From Jatrophihabitans sp. GAS493 (GTDB lineage Bacteria > Actinomycetota > Actinomycetes > Mycobacteriales > Jatrophihabitantaceae): DNA of 64,000 nucleotides. The notes beneath the pieces are model-generated. The model had not been told where the DNA came from and ran no database searches. It saw nothing but the letters and a program-made list of their open reading frames with translations. The position numbers and the translations under genes were made by a program. Below, one piece after another: positions 24,909 to 32,712 of the stretch (the first letter of the stretch is position 1; each line of letters opens with the position of its first letter). The DNA lies in contig NZ_LT907982.1 of NCBI RefSeq assembly GCF_900230215.1, forward strand, positions 1,054,001 through 1,118,000. The letters are read 5' to 3'.

Positions 24909-25826
24909 TTACAGCGTCTCGGGATTCTCGCCTGAACCGGGCTGGCGAAGCAGGTACTGCTCGAACTCGTCGCCGATCTCGTCCGCCGTAGGTAGCCGCG
25001 AGCCGTCGGCCAGCAGGCTGTTGGCCCGTCCCGCCGTGATCTCGTCGTACTGCTTCTCCAACGCCCGCACCACGCCGGCGATCTCCTCGGACGCGCTCAC
25101 CTGGGCATCGATGTTGCTCAGCACCGCCGCCGACGCTTCGGTCAGGGCCTCGGTCGGAATCATCAACTCGCCGGAGGTCGCGATGCAGTCAAGCAGCGTT
25201 ATCGCCGCCTGCGGGTAATCGACATTGGCCAGATAGTGCGGCACGTTCACCGCGAAACCCATCGAATTGAAGCCCGCCTGGGCCATCCGGAACTCCAGCA
25301 GATGTCCGGCGCTAGCCGGAACCTGGACGGTGCCGAGCCAGTTGGTGTATCCGGCGATCAACTCGATCGGGCTGCCGTGCGCGATCACCGCCGTCGGCCG
25401 GGTGTGCGGCACGTTCATCGGAATCGCGTTCAACCCGACCAGCAGCCGCACGTCGAACGTCTCGATGATCAGCTCGACGGCGGCGACGAAGCGCTCCCAC
25501 TGGAAGTCCGGCTCCGGCCCGTCGAGCAGCAGAAACGGGACGCCGGCGCTGTCCCAAACCGCGTGGATGGCCAACTGCGGGGCGGCGAAACTCTCCCAGT
25601 GGTCCGTCGCGAAGATCATCTCCGGACGACGGCCGCGATAGTCGAAGAGCTGGTCGACATCGAACGTCACGATCAGCTCGGAGCGCATCGTCTCCAGCAG
25701 GTGGGCGCGAGCCAGCCGGGCGGCGCCGCCGGCATCGACGAACCCCTCCATCGCCTGGACGAGCACCGGCTGACCGAGGTCGGGGACCGACTCGGCGAAC
25801 TCAAACAATCCGCGGGGGTCTTGCAC
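24909..25826 (-). CDS. PAC2 family protein
   Basis: This 305-residue protein matches the PAC2 (proteasome assembly chaperone 2-like) family: VQAMEGFVDAGGAARLARAHLL, FDVDQLFDYRGRRPEMIF, FLLLDGPEPDFQWERF, LVGLNAIPMNVPHTRPTAVIAHG and VPHYLANVDYPQAAITLLDC. The family is widespread in actinobacteria and function is undefined. The start is GTG at 25826 with GGAAGGAG six bases upstream; a TTG five codons earlier is in frame but lacks this spacing. Confidence 0.86.
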   Translation of the reverse strand: MQDPRGLFEFAESVPDLGQPVLVQAMEGFVDAGGAARLARAHLLETMRSELIVTFDVDQLFDYRGRRPEMIFATDHWESFAAPQLAIHAVWDSAGVPFLLLDGPEPDFQWERFVAAVELIIETFDVRLLVGLNAIPMNVPHTRPTAVIAHGSPIELIAGYTNWLGTVQVPASAGHLLEFRMAQAGFNSMGFAVNVPHYLANVDYPQAAITLLDCIATSGELMIPTEALTEASAAVLSNIDAQVSASEEIAGVVRALEKQYDEITAGRANSLLADGSRLPTADEIGDEFEQYLLRQPGSGENPETL

Positions 25827-26004
25827 TGGTGCTCCTTCCAAATAGCTGACGGCCGATCCACAGCTGACGACCGGTAGCCGGCGAGCTGACGGCTAGCAGC
25901 ACCGACCGATTTGCCGCCGAGGGGTACCGCCGACGGCAGGCGTCGCGCTGGTTCAAGCCTATTCTTTACAGCCAGCCTATTCGTTATTGCTGGGTGGGCG
26001 TCGG

Positions 26005-26889
26005 TCAGGGAGCGCGGTGGCTCGCCAGCACGGCCTCGAGCTCGGCCAATTCGACGCGAAGCTGTTCGGCCCGAGCCTGCGCCTCTTCGCGAGCCGTGTC
26101 GTTGACCGCGCCGACGGCTTCGGTGATACCGGCGTCGTCGAGCAGCTCGGCGATGGCCGCGATCGTGCCAGGCGTGACGGCCAGATTCTTGCTCACCACC
26201 CGTGCTCCGCGCTGCGCGGTGACGCTCCAGGTGGCCCCAGTCGAGGTGATCGTCACCACGACCTTCGGGGTGCTGTTGGACTTCTTCGCCGCACCGGCGC
26301 GGGCATTGGCGGGCGGTGCGGTGGCCCTCGACGGTGCTGTGGCCCTCGACGGTGCTGTGGCTTGCGACGGTGCTGTGGCTTGCGATGGCGCCGTGCTGCT
26401 TGATGGCGCGGGTTTCGACGGCTCGGCTGGGACAGGTGCCGCTGGGGTCTCAGCCGCTGATCGGGTTTCGTGTGCTGGTCGGGATTGGGGTGCTGGTCGG
26501 GTTTCGGGTGCTGGTCGGCCCGCGGCCCGGGGTGCTGTGGACGTGGCGGCAAGCGAGGAGGCCGCATTCGTGCTCGCGGCCTTCTGGCCGGCTCGCGGAG
26601 CGCGCGGCGCTGGCCGCTTCGCCGCCCGCGATGCCGGTTTCTGCCCCGGCAGGGTCAACTCGGCCGGGGCGAAGGCGAGCTCGTCGGTGACCCCATCGAC
26701 CTTGACCCGGACGGTGATGAAGTCGTCCCCATCAGCCTCGACGCTGCCGATCCGGACCACGGTTGCGACTGTATCCGGCGGGAACTGAGGTCCGGAGAGG
26801 ACGACCCGGGGTCGGCCGCCGCCGTCGCTCTTGCTGCGGAGTTCGGCCAGTTGCTCGTCGCTGAGCCCGGCCTTACGTCGTGGTGCCAC
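26005..26889 (-). CDS. Uncharacterised actinobacterial protein with Ala/Pro/Arg-rich repeat region
   Basis: This 294-residue protein has a conserved N-terminal 85 residues (LSDEQLAELRSKSDGGGRPRVVLSGPQFPPD, then DDFITVRVKVDGVTDELAFAPAELTL), a central low-complexity zone with APSQAT/APSRAT and RPAPQSRPAHET repeats, and a conserved C-terminal part (KVVVTITSTGATWSVTAQRGARVVSKNLAVTPGTIAAIAELLDD). I recall a DUF6319-like family of this plan but am not certain. The repeats are encoded by 18-bp tandem repeats at 26321-26410 and 26463-26516. It lies 17 bases after the STAS gene, likely in one operon. Confidence 0.65.
   Translation of the reverse strand: MAPRRKAGLSDEQLAELRSKSDGGGRPRVVLSGPQFPPDTVATVVRIGSVEADGDDFITVRVKVDGVTDELAFAPAELTLPGQKPASRAAKRPAPRAPRAGQKAASTNAASSLAATSTAPRAAGRPAPETRPAPQSRPAHETRSAAETPAAPVPAEPSKPAPSSSTAPSQATAPSQATAPSRATAPSRATAPPANARAGAAKKSNSTPKVVVTITSTGATWSVTAQRGARVVSKNLAVTPGTIAAIAELLDDAGITEAVGAVNDTAREEAQARAEQLRVELAELEAVLASHRAP
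26321..26410. repeat. 18-bp coding tandem repeat, five units
   Basis: Five units related to GTGGCCCTCGACGGTGCT encode the Ala-Pro-Ser repeats of the adjacent minus-strand gene. Neighbouring units differ by 0 to 5 bases. Confidence 0.75.
26463..26516. repeat. 18-bp coding tandem repeat, three units
   Basis: Three units related to GGGTTTCGGGTGCTGGTC encode an Arg-Pro-Ala-rich repeat in the same protein as the array at 26321. Confidence 0.7.
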
Positions 26890-26906
26890 GTATCTCAGCT
26901 CCGTCC

Positions 26907-27215
26907 CTAGCCGAGGAAGACGGATCCGAGGCCGGTGAGCTCGAGCAGCCGGTGCACCCGGCTCGACGGGTTCACGATGGTGACCTGCTGGTCGCGCTCG
27001 ATCGCCGCGGTGCGCAGCTCGACCAGCCCGCCGACCCCGCTGGAGTCGATGAACGTCACGCCGGCCATGTCCAGCACCAGCTCGGTGCAGGCCGGATCGG
27101 TCAACGCCCTTTGCCCTTCGGTGACCAGCCCGTCGCGCGCTGCCAGATCCAGCTCGCCGGCCACCTGCAGTGTGAAACGCCCGGCTTCATTTGTCGTGGA
27201 CACCGTGAAATCCAT
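26907..27215 (-). CDS. STAS-domain anti-sigma factor antagonist
   Basis: This 102-residue single STAS domain has GELDLAARDGLV, LVLDMAGVTFIDSSGVGGLVELRTAA and VTIVNPSSRVHRLLELTGLGSVF. The phospho-acceptor serine is in FIDSSGVGGL, as in SpoIIAA/RsbV. It is likely to bind and release an anti-sigma or kinase partner; none is visible nearby. It is the upstream gene of the probable unit with the repeat protein at 26005. Confidence 0.9.
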   Translation of the reverse strand: MDFTVSTTNEAGRFTLQVAGELDLAARDGLVTEGQRALTDPACTELVLDMAGVTFIDSSGVGGLVELRTAAIERDQQVTIVNPSSRVHRLLELTGLGSVFLG

Positions 27216-27371
27216 GCCTCAACCCCCGCAATTCGCTGCCGCAGAATGCTCGTCCGGTATTGCCGGACGAGGCTACACAAGCAAGGCAGCCACCGGGGTT
27301 GGGGTGCAACCCGTCGTCTGCCGATTTGCATGCTAGTCGACGTACCCGGTACGAGCAGAGACGATGGTCGG

Positions 27372-27890
27372 GTGACGATCCACAGCGCTCATCCGTTCCA
27401 GCCCGACGAGAGTGCCCGCAACCCGGTCCGGCAGTTTCGCGGGCGGCTAGCCTCACCGGTCTCGATCTGGACCTCGAATGGCCGCGGGCAGCCGGCCGGC
27501 CTCACCGTCTCCTCCATGCTGGTCGCAGACGGCGACCCGGGCATCGTCGTGGGCATCGTCGATCCGCTCGCCGATCTGTGGGACGCCCTGCAGGTGTCAC
27601 AGGTCGCGGTGGTGAATCTGCTGGGCTGGGCGCAGCGCGGACTGGCCGACGTCTTCGGCTACGTCGCTCCGGCGCCGGGCGGCCCATTCCGCCAGGGCGA
27701 CTGGGTCGAGACGCCCTGGGGTCCAGCGCTGTCGGCCACCACCTGGGCCGGTTGTCGGCTGGCTCCGGAACCGCCGGCCAAGGTCGGTTGGGGGTTGGCC
27801 GTCCACCTGCGGATCGAGCGCGTGGAGCTCGCCGAACCGGAGGTCGACGCCCCCCTGGTGCACCGCCGCGGCCGCTACGGCACCTTCTGA
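27372..27890 (+). CDS. Flavin reductase-like (FMN-binding split barrel) protein
   Basis: This 172-residue protein has the flavin-reductase-like pattern: RLASPVSIWTSNGRGQPAGLTVSSMLVADGDPGIVVGIVDP, VAVVNLLGWAQRGLADVF and LRIERVELAEPEVDAPLVHRRGRYGTF, whose L-x-x-x-G-x-Y ending is typical. FMN is expected. Members reduce flavin for monooxygenases or act as F420/FMN oxidoreductases; the partner is not identified. Start is GTG at 27372. It diverges from the STAS gene. Confidence 0.78.
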   Translation: MTIHSAHPFQPDESARNPVRQFRGRLASPVSIWTSNGRGQPAGLTVSSMLVADGDPGIVVGIVDPLADLWDALQVSQVAVVNLLGWAQRGLADVFGYVAPAPGGPFRQGDWVETPWGPALSATTWAGCRLAPEPPAKVGWGLAVHLRIERVELAEPEVDAPLVHRRGRYGTF

Positions 27891-27947
27891 TCCACACTCG
27901 GGCTCACTGGATAGACGGACCTGTGCCGACGCCGGCATGAACGTTCG

Positions 27948-28970
27948 TTGAGAGTTGCCCGTGAAGGCACAGCCGTCACCACTACCTTTCATCAGGTGAG
28001 CCGTCCGCAGATCATTGATCGCCCCGTCCTCGGGCGGCCGGCGGCTGCGACGGCGAGGCCACTGTTGTGGTGGCGGCTCGGCTGCCTCGCACTGATGCTG
28101 GGCTCGGTGGCCGCCTTCGTCGTCGTCGCCGCGATCGCGCTGCATACCGTCCTCGGTCAGCAGCTGGACACGGCCTCCTTCCAAGCGGCCGCGCACGGCC
28201 AGACGCTGCTCTGGCGCTTCGGTCACCGGGTGCTGGACACCATGTCGATAGTGCTGACCGCGCTGCTGGTCGCGGTGGCGATCGCCGCCCTGCGCCGCCG
28301 CTGGCTGCTGGCCGCGCAGGCCGCGCTGGTGATGGGCGGGGCCAGCCTCACCACGGAACTGCTCAAACTCGTCGTCCTACAGCGCCCGAACCTCCTCGGC
28401 GCCTACACGGAGCTGGCCAACTCGCTGCCCAGTGGGCATACCACCCTTGCCGCGTCGGCCGCCGTCACCGCGATGCTCTTCGCTCCGCGCCCGGCCCGTC
28501 CGCTGGTCGCCCTGCTCGGGGCGGCGTACACGGCAGCCGTCGGCGTCTCCACGCTCACCGGACGCTGGCACCGCCCGAGCGACGTCGTCTGTGCCCTCCT
28601 CGTCGTCGCGTTCTGGGGCGGGCTGGCCGCGTTGGTGGCCAGCTACGAGACGGGAGCGCGGGCGAAGCGTGAGGTAGGCGGTGCCGGTCGGGTACCAAGG
28701 CGTAGTCGGGGCCTGCCGGCCGTGCTCGTCACCTGCTTCGGTGTAGCCGTGGCAACGGGCGCCGGCGCGGTCTTCGCGCTGCTGCGCACCGCTTCGGTAA
28801 TGCCGGCCGGCGGGGTGCCGACCGATCTTGACCGCAGTAGTGAGCTGCTCGCCTACGCCGGAGGTGCGCTCGGCATCGTCTCGGTCACCGCGCTCGTCTT
28901 CGCGCTGCTGCTCGTACTGCGGGAGCGGCCGGGTTCGGCTGCGCCCGAGTTGTGGGAAACGAGCGCGTAA
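27948..28970 (+). CDS. PAP2-like lipid phosphatase (integral membrane)
   Basis: This 340-residue protein has about six to eight hydrophobic segments and the three PAP2 motifs: KLVVLQRPN, LPSGHTTLA and GRWHRPSDVVCALLVVAFW (the usual S-R-x5-H-x3-D slightly varied to T-G-R-W-H-R-P-S-D). It should dephosphorylate a lipid phosphate, such as undecaprenyl- or polyprenyl-diphosphate, on the outer membrane face. A C-terminal TM region follows a basic loop. Start: TTG at 27948 is the longest; GTG at 27996 is an alternative and neither has a clear Shine-Dalgarno. Confidence 0.83.
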   Translation: MRVAREGTAVTTTFHQVSRPQIIDRPVLGRPAAATARPLLWWRLGCLALMLGSVAAFVVVAAIALHTVLGQQLDTASFQAAAHGQTLLWRFGHRVLDTMSIVLTALLVAVAIAALRRRWLLAAQAALVMGGASLTTELLKLVVLQRPNLLGAYTELANSLPSGHTTLAASAAVTAMLFAPRPARPLVALLGAAYTAAVGVSTLTGRWHRPSDVVCALLVVAFWGGLAALVASYETGARAKREVGGAGRVPRRSRGLPAVLVTCFGVAVATGAGAVFALLRTASVMPAGGVPTDLDRSSELLAYAGGALGIVSVTALVFALLLVLRERPGSAAPELWETSA

Positions 28971-29057
28971 CACCGCATTCGCACGGCAGGTGTAAGAATG
29001 ACTGCGCGCGGAACCCAACCCCAGTACTCTGGGTACCCGCTAAACAAGAATTCTGGG

Positions 29058-29079
29058 CGCACATCTGCGACGATGTGCG
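29058..29079. promoter_or_regulatory. Palindrome upstream of the coiled-coil pair
   Basis: CGCACAT and ATGTGCG form perfect 7-base arms with an 8-base spacer in the 165-base gap before the Scy-like gene. It may be an operator or a small RNA hairpin; nothing else supports either. Confidence 0.35.
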
Positions 29080-29135
29080 TATGCACGGCGAATCCGCGCT
29101 GCAGATGATCGACGGTCGGCCGACCACGCAGCGAG

Positions 29136-30809
29136 GTGTGCCAGATGGGGACTCACGTGCCGCACTCCGGTGAAGTGGACCAGATGAGTCGCGCTGTCCA
29201 CGAAACCGAGAACTTCGCGCAGTTGGACCTGCAGGCCCCTATGGAACCAGCCAACGCAGTCGACGCGGTCAGCCCAGCCAGCCCAGCCAGCCCGGCAAAC
29301 CCGGCGCTGCCCGCGGCGGACGGGACGTCGCAGCGCCGCCCCATCGACCACCTCGGCCTCGACTCACCCCTCAGCGGCTCCTCCCTCGGCGGCTCCTCCC
29401 TCGGCGGCTCGGATGAAACCGGGCTGATCGAGGGTTCGAGCACGCCGGCCGACGTCCACGACGCCCTGCTCGCGGCGCGGCACAAGCTGTCCGCGGCCGA
29501 GGCCCGTCTCAGCGAGGCCCACGACGAGGCCCAGTCCATCATCGCCGACGGGCTCGAGCAGGCGAGCATGATCGCCCGTAGCGCTGAGCTGGCCGCCGAG
29601 AGCCTCATGCCGCAGGCGGAGGAGGAGGCCGCCGAGATCGTCGCCCGAGCCCAGGGCGACGCGCAGATCATCCGCGACCAGGCCGATGCCCTGCTCGCCG
29701 AAGCGAAGACGCTCCGCGCCGATGCCCACCTCGGACTCGCTGAGGAGCTGGCCGCCGAACGCGCCGAGCACGACGCCATCCTGCAGTCGGAGCGCGAGGC
29801 GCTGGCCGCTGAACTGCGCACCAGCGCGGAGCAGGCCGAGCAGGACTTCGTCGACCGGCACGCCGAGACCCACGCCCGCGTCGAGCAGCTGCTCGCCTCG
29901 GCCAAGCGTGAGCATGCGGACGCGACGGTGGATGCCGACATGATGCGCGCCGACGCCCGCAAGGAGGCTCGGATGCTGCTTGAGTCCGCCCGCGCCGACG
30001 CGGCGGCGGAGATGTCGGCCGCCGCCGAGCAGACGGCCTGGGCGCAGCAGGTGGTGGCCGGACTGATCGCCGCCGCCGAACTCGACGCACAGCGCATCCG
30101 CAAGTCGGCTCATCTGGACTCAGCGGCTGTCGCCCGTCAGGCTCGCACCCGGCTCAGCGCGCTGCTGGAGGCCTCCGGCGAGGCCCGCCGCAGCCGTCAG
30201 GCCGCCGCCGAAAGCGATGCCGCGGCCCTCACCGACGCGGCCGAGCAGGCCCTGCTGCGAGCGAAGTCGGACGCTATCCAGATCCGTGAGCAGGCTCGGG
30301 CAGAGGCCGACGAGGCGATCGCCGAGGCCGAGGACGTCGCCTCCGCGCGCATCGCGCGGGCCGATCGTCGCCTGGAGGAGGCTGAGTCGGGCGCCCGCGC
30401 AGTGCGGGAGCGGGTCGCGGAAGAGACGTCCCGTTCGCAGCGCGAACTGCACGAGTTCCGGCGCAACACCAAGGCCGAGGCGATCGGAATCATCGCCGAT
30501 GCCCGGTCGGAGGCCGACGAGCTGCGGACGCTGGCCCGTCAGCTGCTGGTAGACGCCCGCGCCGAGGTAGTGACGCTGGCGCAGCGACGTGACACCATCG
30601 CGAGTGAGTTGGGTAATCTCTCCGGAATCATCGAGGCCCTCGCGGTGCCAGATGTGCTTCCGCAACCCGATCCACAGCCCGATCCGCACTCTGATCAGGC
30701 AGCTTCACAGCTAACAGCAGCGGCAACACCTGAGCCGACTCACGGGCCGCCTCATGGCTCACCCGATGCTGCCGACGAGGAGATCCGTACACCGGTCTCC
30801 GACTCGTAA
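29136..30809 (+). CDS. Scy-like alanine/glutamate-rich coiled-coil protein
   Basis: This 557-residue protein has a disordered Pro/Ser-rich N-terminus, including SPASPASPANP and 15-bp repeats encoding SLGGS, and then about 400 residues of Ala/Glu/Arg-rich coiled coil (HKLSAAEARLSEAHDEAQSIIAD ... EADEAIAEAEDVASARIARADRRLEEAE). There are no membrane segments. The architecture and the position directly upstream of a FilP-like gene match Scy/FilP of Streptomyces, which organise polar growth. GTG at 29136 is the longest start; ATG at 29145 and 29184 are options. Confidence 0.72.
   Translation: MCQMGTHVPHSGEVDQMSRAVHETENFAQLDLQAPMEPANAVDAVSPASPASPANPALPAADGTSQRRPIDHLGLDSPLSGSSLGGSSLGGSDETGLIEGSSTPADVHDALLAARHKLSAAEARLSEAHDEAQSIIADGLEQASMIARSAELAAESLMPQAEEEAAEIVARAQGDAQIIRDQADALLAEAKTLRADAHLGLAEELAAERAEHDAILQSEREALAAELRTSAEQAEQDFVDRHAETHARVEQLLASAKREHADATVDADMMRADARKEARMLLESARADAAAEMSAAAEQTAWAQQVVAGLIAAAELDAQRIRKSAHLDSAAVARQARTRLSALLEASGEARRSRQAAAESDAAALTDAAEQALLRAKSDAIQIREQARAEADEAIAEAEDVASARIARADRRLEEAESGARAVRERVAEETSRSQRELHEFRRNTKAEAIGIIADARSEADELRTLARQLLVDARAEVVTLAQRRDTIASELGNLSGIIEALAVPDVLPQPDPQPDPHSDQAASQLTAAATPEPTHGPPHGSPDAADEEIRTPVSDS
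29370..29414. repeat. 15-bp coding tandem repeat, three units
   Basis: Three units of CTCGGCGGCTCCTCC type encode SGSS/LGGSS-like pentapeptides in the N-terminal region of the Scy-like protein. Confidence 0.65.
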
Positions 30810-30865
30810 CACCGATCAACCCGAATTCCGCCGATGCCCGCACCAACCGAAATGATGAGAGTCGA

Positions 30866-31966
30866 ATGAGCGATACCACCACAACTTTCCGAACTGTCAT
30901 GCGAGGCTACGAGCCCAGCGAAGTTGATCGGCGAATCGCCGAGCTCTCGACTGCGGCCGCATCAGCGCATCAGTACGCCAACGACGCCGCGAAGCAGGTC
31001 GAGGAGCTGACGGCGGCGGTTGAGCAGGAGAGGAAGAAGGCCGCCGCGGCCGTCAGCGCCGCCAAGGCCGCTCCGGCGGCTCCGGTGGTGGCGAACTTCG
31101 ATCACTTGGGTGATCGGGTTGGCCAGATCCTCAGCCTGGCCGAGCAGGAGGCGGCGGAGATTCGCGCGTCGGCCACTGCCGACGCCGACCAGAAGCTGGC
31201 CGAACTCGAGGACGCCAACGCCAAGCTTCGCTCCGAAGCCGAGCGGTACGCCGGGGAGATCCGGGCCCAGACCGAGCGCGAGGCGGCCCGGGTAATGGAG
31301 AACGCCAAGCGCAACGCCGACCAGATCCTCGACGAGGCCGACCGCCAGGCGACGGCGCGGCGCGCCGAGGCCGAGGCGGTCTACGAGCGTCAGCGGGCGC
31401 ACGCGGCCAAGGCCGCGGCCGACTTCGAGCAGACGCTCGCCGAACGGCGGGACAAGGCCGAGCAGGTCTTCCAGGAGCGCACCGCGCTGGCCGAGAGTCA
31501 GCTCGCGCAGGCCCAGGAACACGTCGCTCAGCTGCGCGCGGAGACCGAGCAGGCCTCGTCCGAAGCCGCTCGCAAGGCCGCCGCGCTGACGGCGGAGTCG
31601 CAGCAGAAGGCGGAGCAGATCGTCTCCGAGGCCCGCACTCGCGCCGACCGGATCCGTTCCGAGTCCGAGCGGGAGCTCTCAGCCGCCACCCAGCGTCGCG
31701 ACAGCATCAATGCACAGCTGGCGAACGTGCGCGGGATGCTCGCCACGCTCGGCGGTGCATCGATCACCGTCGACGACGCCCCGGCCAAGGTCGCCGCGCC
31801 GGTCGCCGAGGCACCGGAATCGGTCACCGATGAGGTCACGGATGAGGCAACGGAGGTCGCGACCGAGGAGTCAGCTGAATCCACGGTGTCGGATCAGGTC
31901 GAGAAGCCGGATGAGGTCGAGGAGCCGGCCGAGGCTGACGCCGAGACGGCTAAGGCATCTCGCTAG
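30866..31966 (+). CDS. FilP/DivIVA-like coiled-coil protein
   Basis: This 366-residue protein begins with a DivIVA-type N-terminal motif (FRTVMRGYEPSEVDRRIAELS), which in DivIVA binds curved membrane, followed by about 250 residues of coiled coil (DQKLAELEDANAKLRSEAERYAGEIRAQTEREAARVM). It ends in an acidic Val/Thr/Glu-rich tail (TDEVTDEATEVATEES). The fused DivIVA motif and coiled coil suggest a polar or septal cytoskeleton protein related to FilP and the actinobacterial cellulose-binding-like proteins. It lies 56 bases after the Scy-like gene on the same strand, so co-transcription is likely. ATG at 30866. Confidence 0.75.
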   Translation: MSDTTTTFRTVMRGYEPSEVDRRIAELSTAAASAHQYANDAAKQVEELTAAVEQERKKAAAAVSAAKAAPAAPVVANFDHLGDRVGQILSLAEQEAAEIRASATADADQKLAELEDANAKLRSEAERYAGEIRAQTEREAARVMENAKRNADQILDEADRQATARRAEAEAVYERQRAHAAKAAADFEQTLAERRDKAEQVFQERTALAESQLAQAQEHVAQLRAETEQASSEAARKAAALTAESQQKAEQIVSEARTRADRIRSESERELSAATQRRDSINAQLANVRGMLATLGGASITVDDAPAKVAAPVAEAPESVTDEVTDEATEVATEESAESTVSDQVEKPDEVEEPAEADAETAKASR

Positions 31967-31982
31967 CAACTGCTGATCGACT

Positions 31983-32035
31983 AAAGGCTCTCGGTCGTCG
32001 GGTCCGCTACGGTGGGCCGGTGACCGAGAGCCTTT
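31983..32035 (+). promoter_or_regulatory. 14-bp inverted repeat straddling the start of the pentapeptide-repeat gene
   Basis: AAAGGCTCTCGGTC at 31983-31996 pairs perfectly with GACCGAGAGCCTTT at 32022-32035. The loop holds the GTG at 32020 and its upstream purine-rich region. The right arm ends in a T-rich stretch, so it may be a terminator for the coiled-coil operon, a translation-controlling hairpin, or both. Confidence 0.6.
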
Positions 32036-32646
32036 CTTCTGCGCCCGGCGAGAGCTTCACCGGTGTGACCTTCAGCCGCGATGACTGGTACGCCGAAGAG
32101 ATCGTCGGCCGCAGCTACACCGATTGCCAGTTCCATCAGATTGAGCTCACCGAGGCTGTGCTGCAGAACTGCACGTTCACGAACTGCATCTTCGGCAACG
32201 TCAGCTTCAACGCCTCCCGGCACGTCGACTCCGCCTTTCTCGGTTGCACCTTCCGGCGCTGCAACTTCTTCGACGTGGAGTTCAGCGGGTGCAAGCTGCT
32301 CGGCAGCACCTTCGAGCAGTCCGCCTCGCTGCGGCCGATGCGCGTCATCGGGGGCGACTGGTCTTTCGTGGTGCTGGCCGGTGCCGACCTGCGCGGATGC
32401 AGTTTTCAGAGCGTCCGGATGCGCGAGGCCGATCTCACCGCGGCCAACTGTGTCGACACCGTCTTCGCCGACGTAGATCTCTCCGGCGCGATGCTGCACG
32501 GAGCGAGGTTCACCCGGGCCGACCTGCGGGGGAGTGACCTGAGTTCACTGGATCCGCAGGGAACGGACGTGCGGGACGCGCAGATCCTTCCCGAGCAGGC
32601 CGTCGCCATCGCCGAGGCGCTGGGGCTGCGGGTGCTGGCCCGCTAG
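32020..32646 (+). CDS. MfpA/Qnr-like pentapeptide-repeat protein
   Basis: This 208-residue protein is made of degenerate A(D/N)LXX pentapeptides: CQFHQIELTEAVLQNCTFTNCIFGNVSF, CTFRRCNFFDVEFSGCKLLGSTF, ADLRGCSFQSVRMREADLTAANC, ADVDLSGAMLHGARFTRADLRGSDLSSL, ending in EQAVAIAEALGLRVLAR. The length and the C-terminal helix resemble MfpA and Qnr, whose right-handed beta-helix mimics B-form DNA and binds gyrase, giving quinolone protection. Function here is by resemblance only. The GTG start at 32020 sits in the loop of a strong inverted repeat; a later GTG near 32062 is possible. Confidence 0.8.
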   Translation: MTESLSSAPGESFTGVTFSRDDWYAEEIVGRSYTDCQFHQIELTEAVLQNCTFTNCIFGNVSFNASRHVDSAFLGCTFRRCNFFDVEFSGCKLLGSTFEQSASLRPMRVIGGDWSFVVLAGADLRGCSFQSVRMREADLTAANCVDTVFADVDLSGAMLHGARFTRADLRGSDLSSLDPQGTDVRDAQILPEQAVAIAEALGLRVLAR

Positions 32647-32712
32647 CACGCTGGCTCGATCGCCCGCAAAATTCTCAGCTTCGTCACGGGTTGGCGTCTA
32701 TACGCTCTGGCG

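Noticed and set aside
29153-30113. Ser/Ala-rich minus-strand frames opposite the Scy-like gene
   Set aside because: Antisense shadow of a coiled-coil gene; no start signal or domain.
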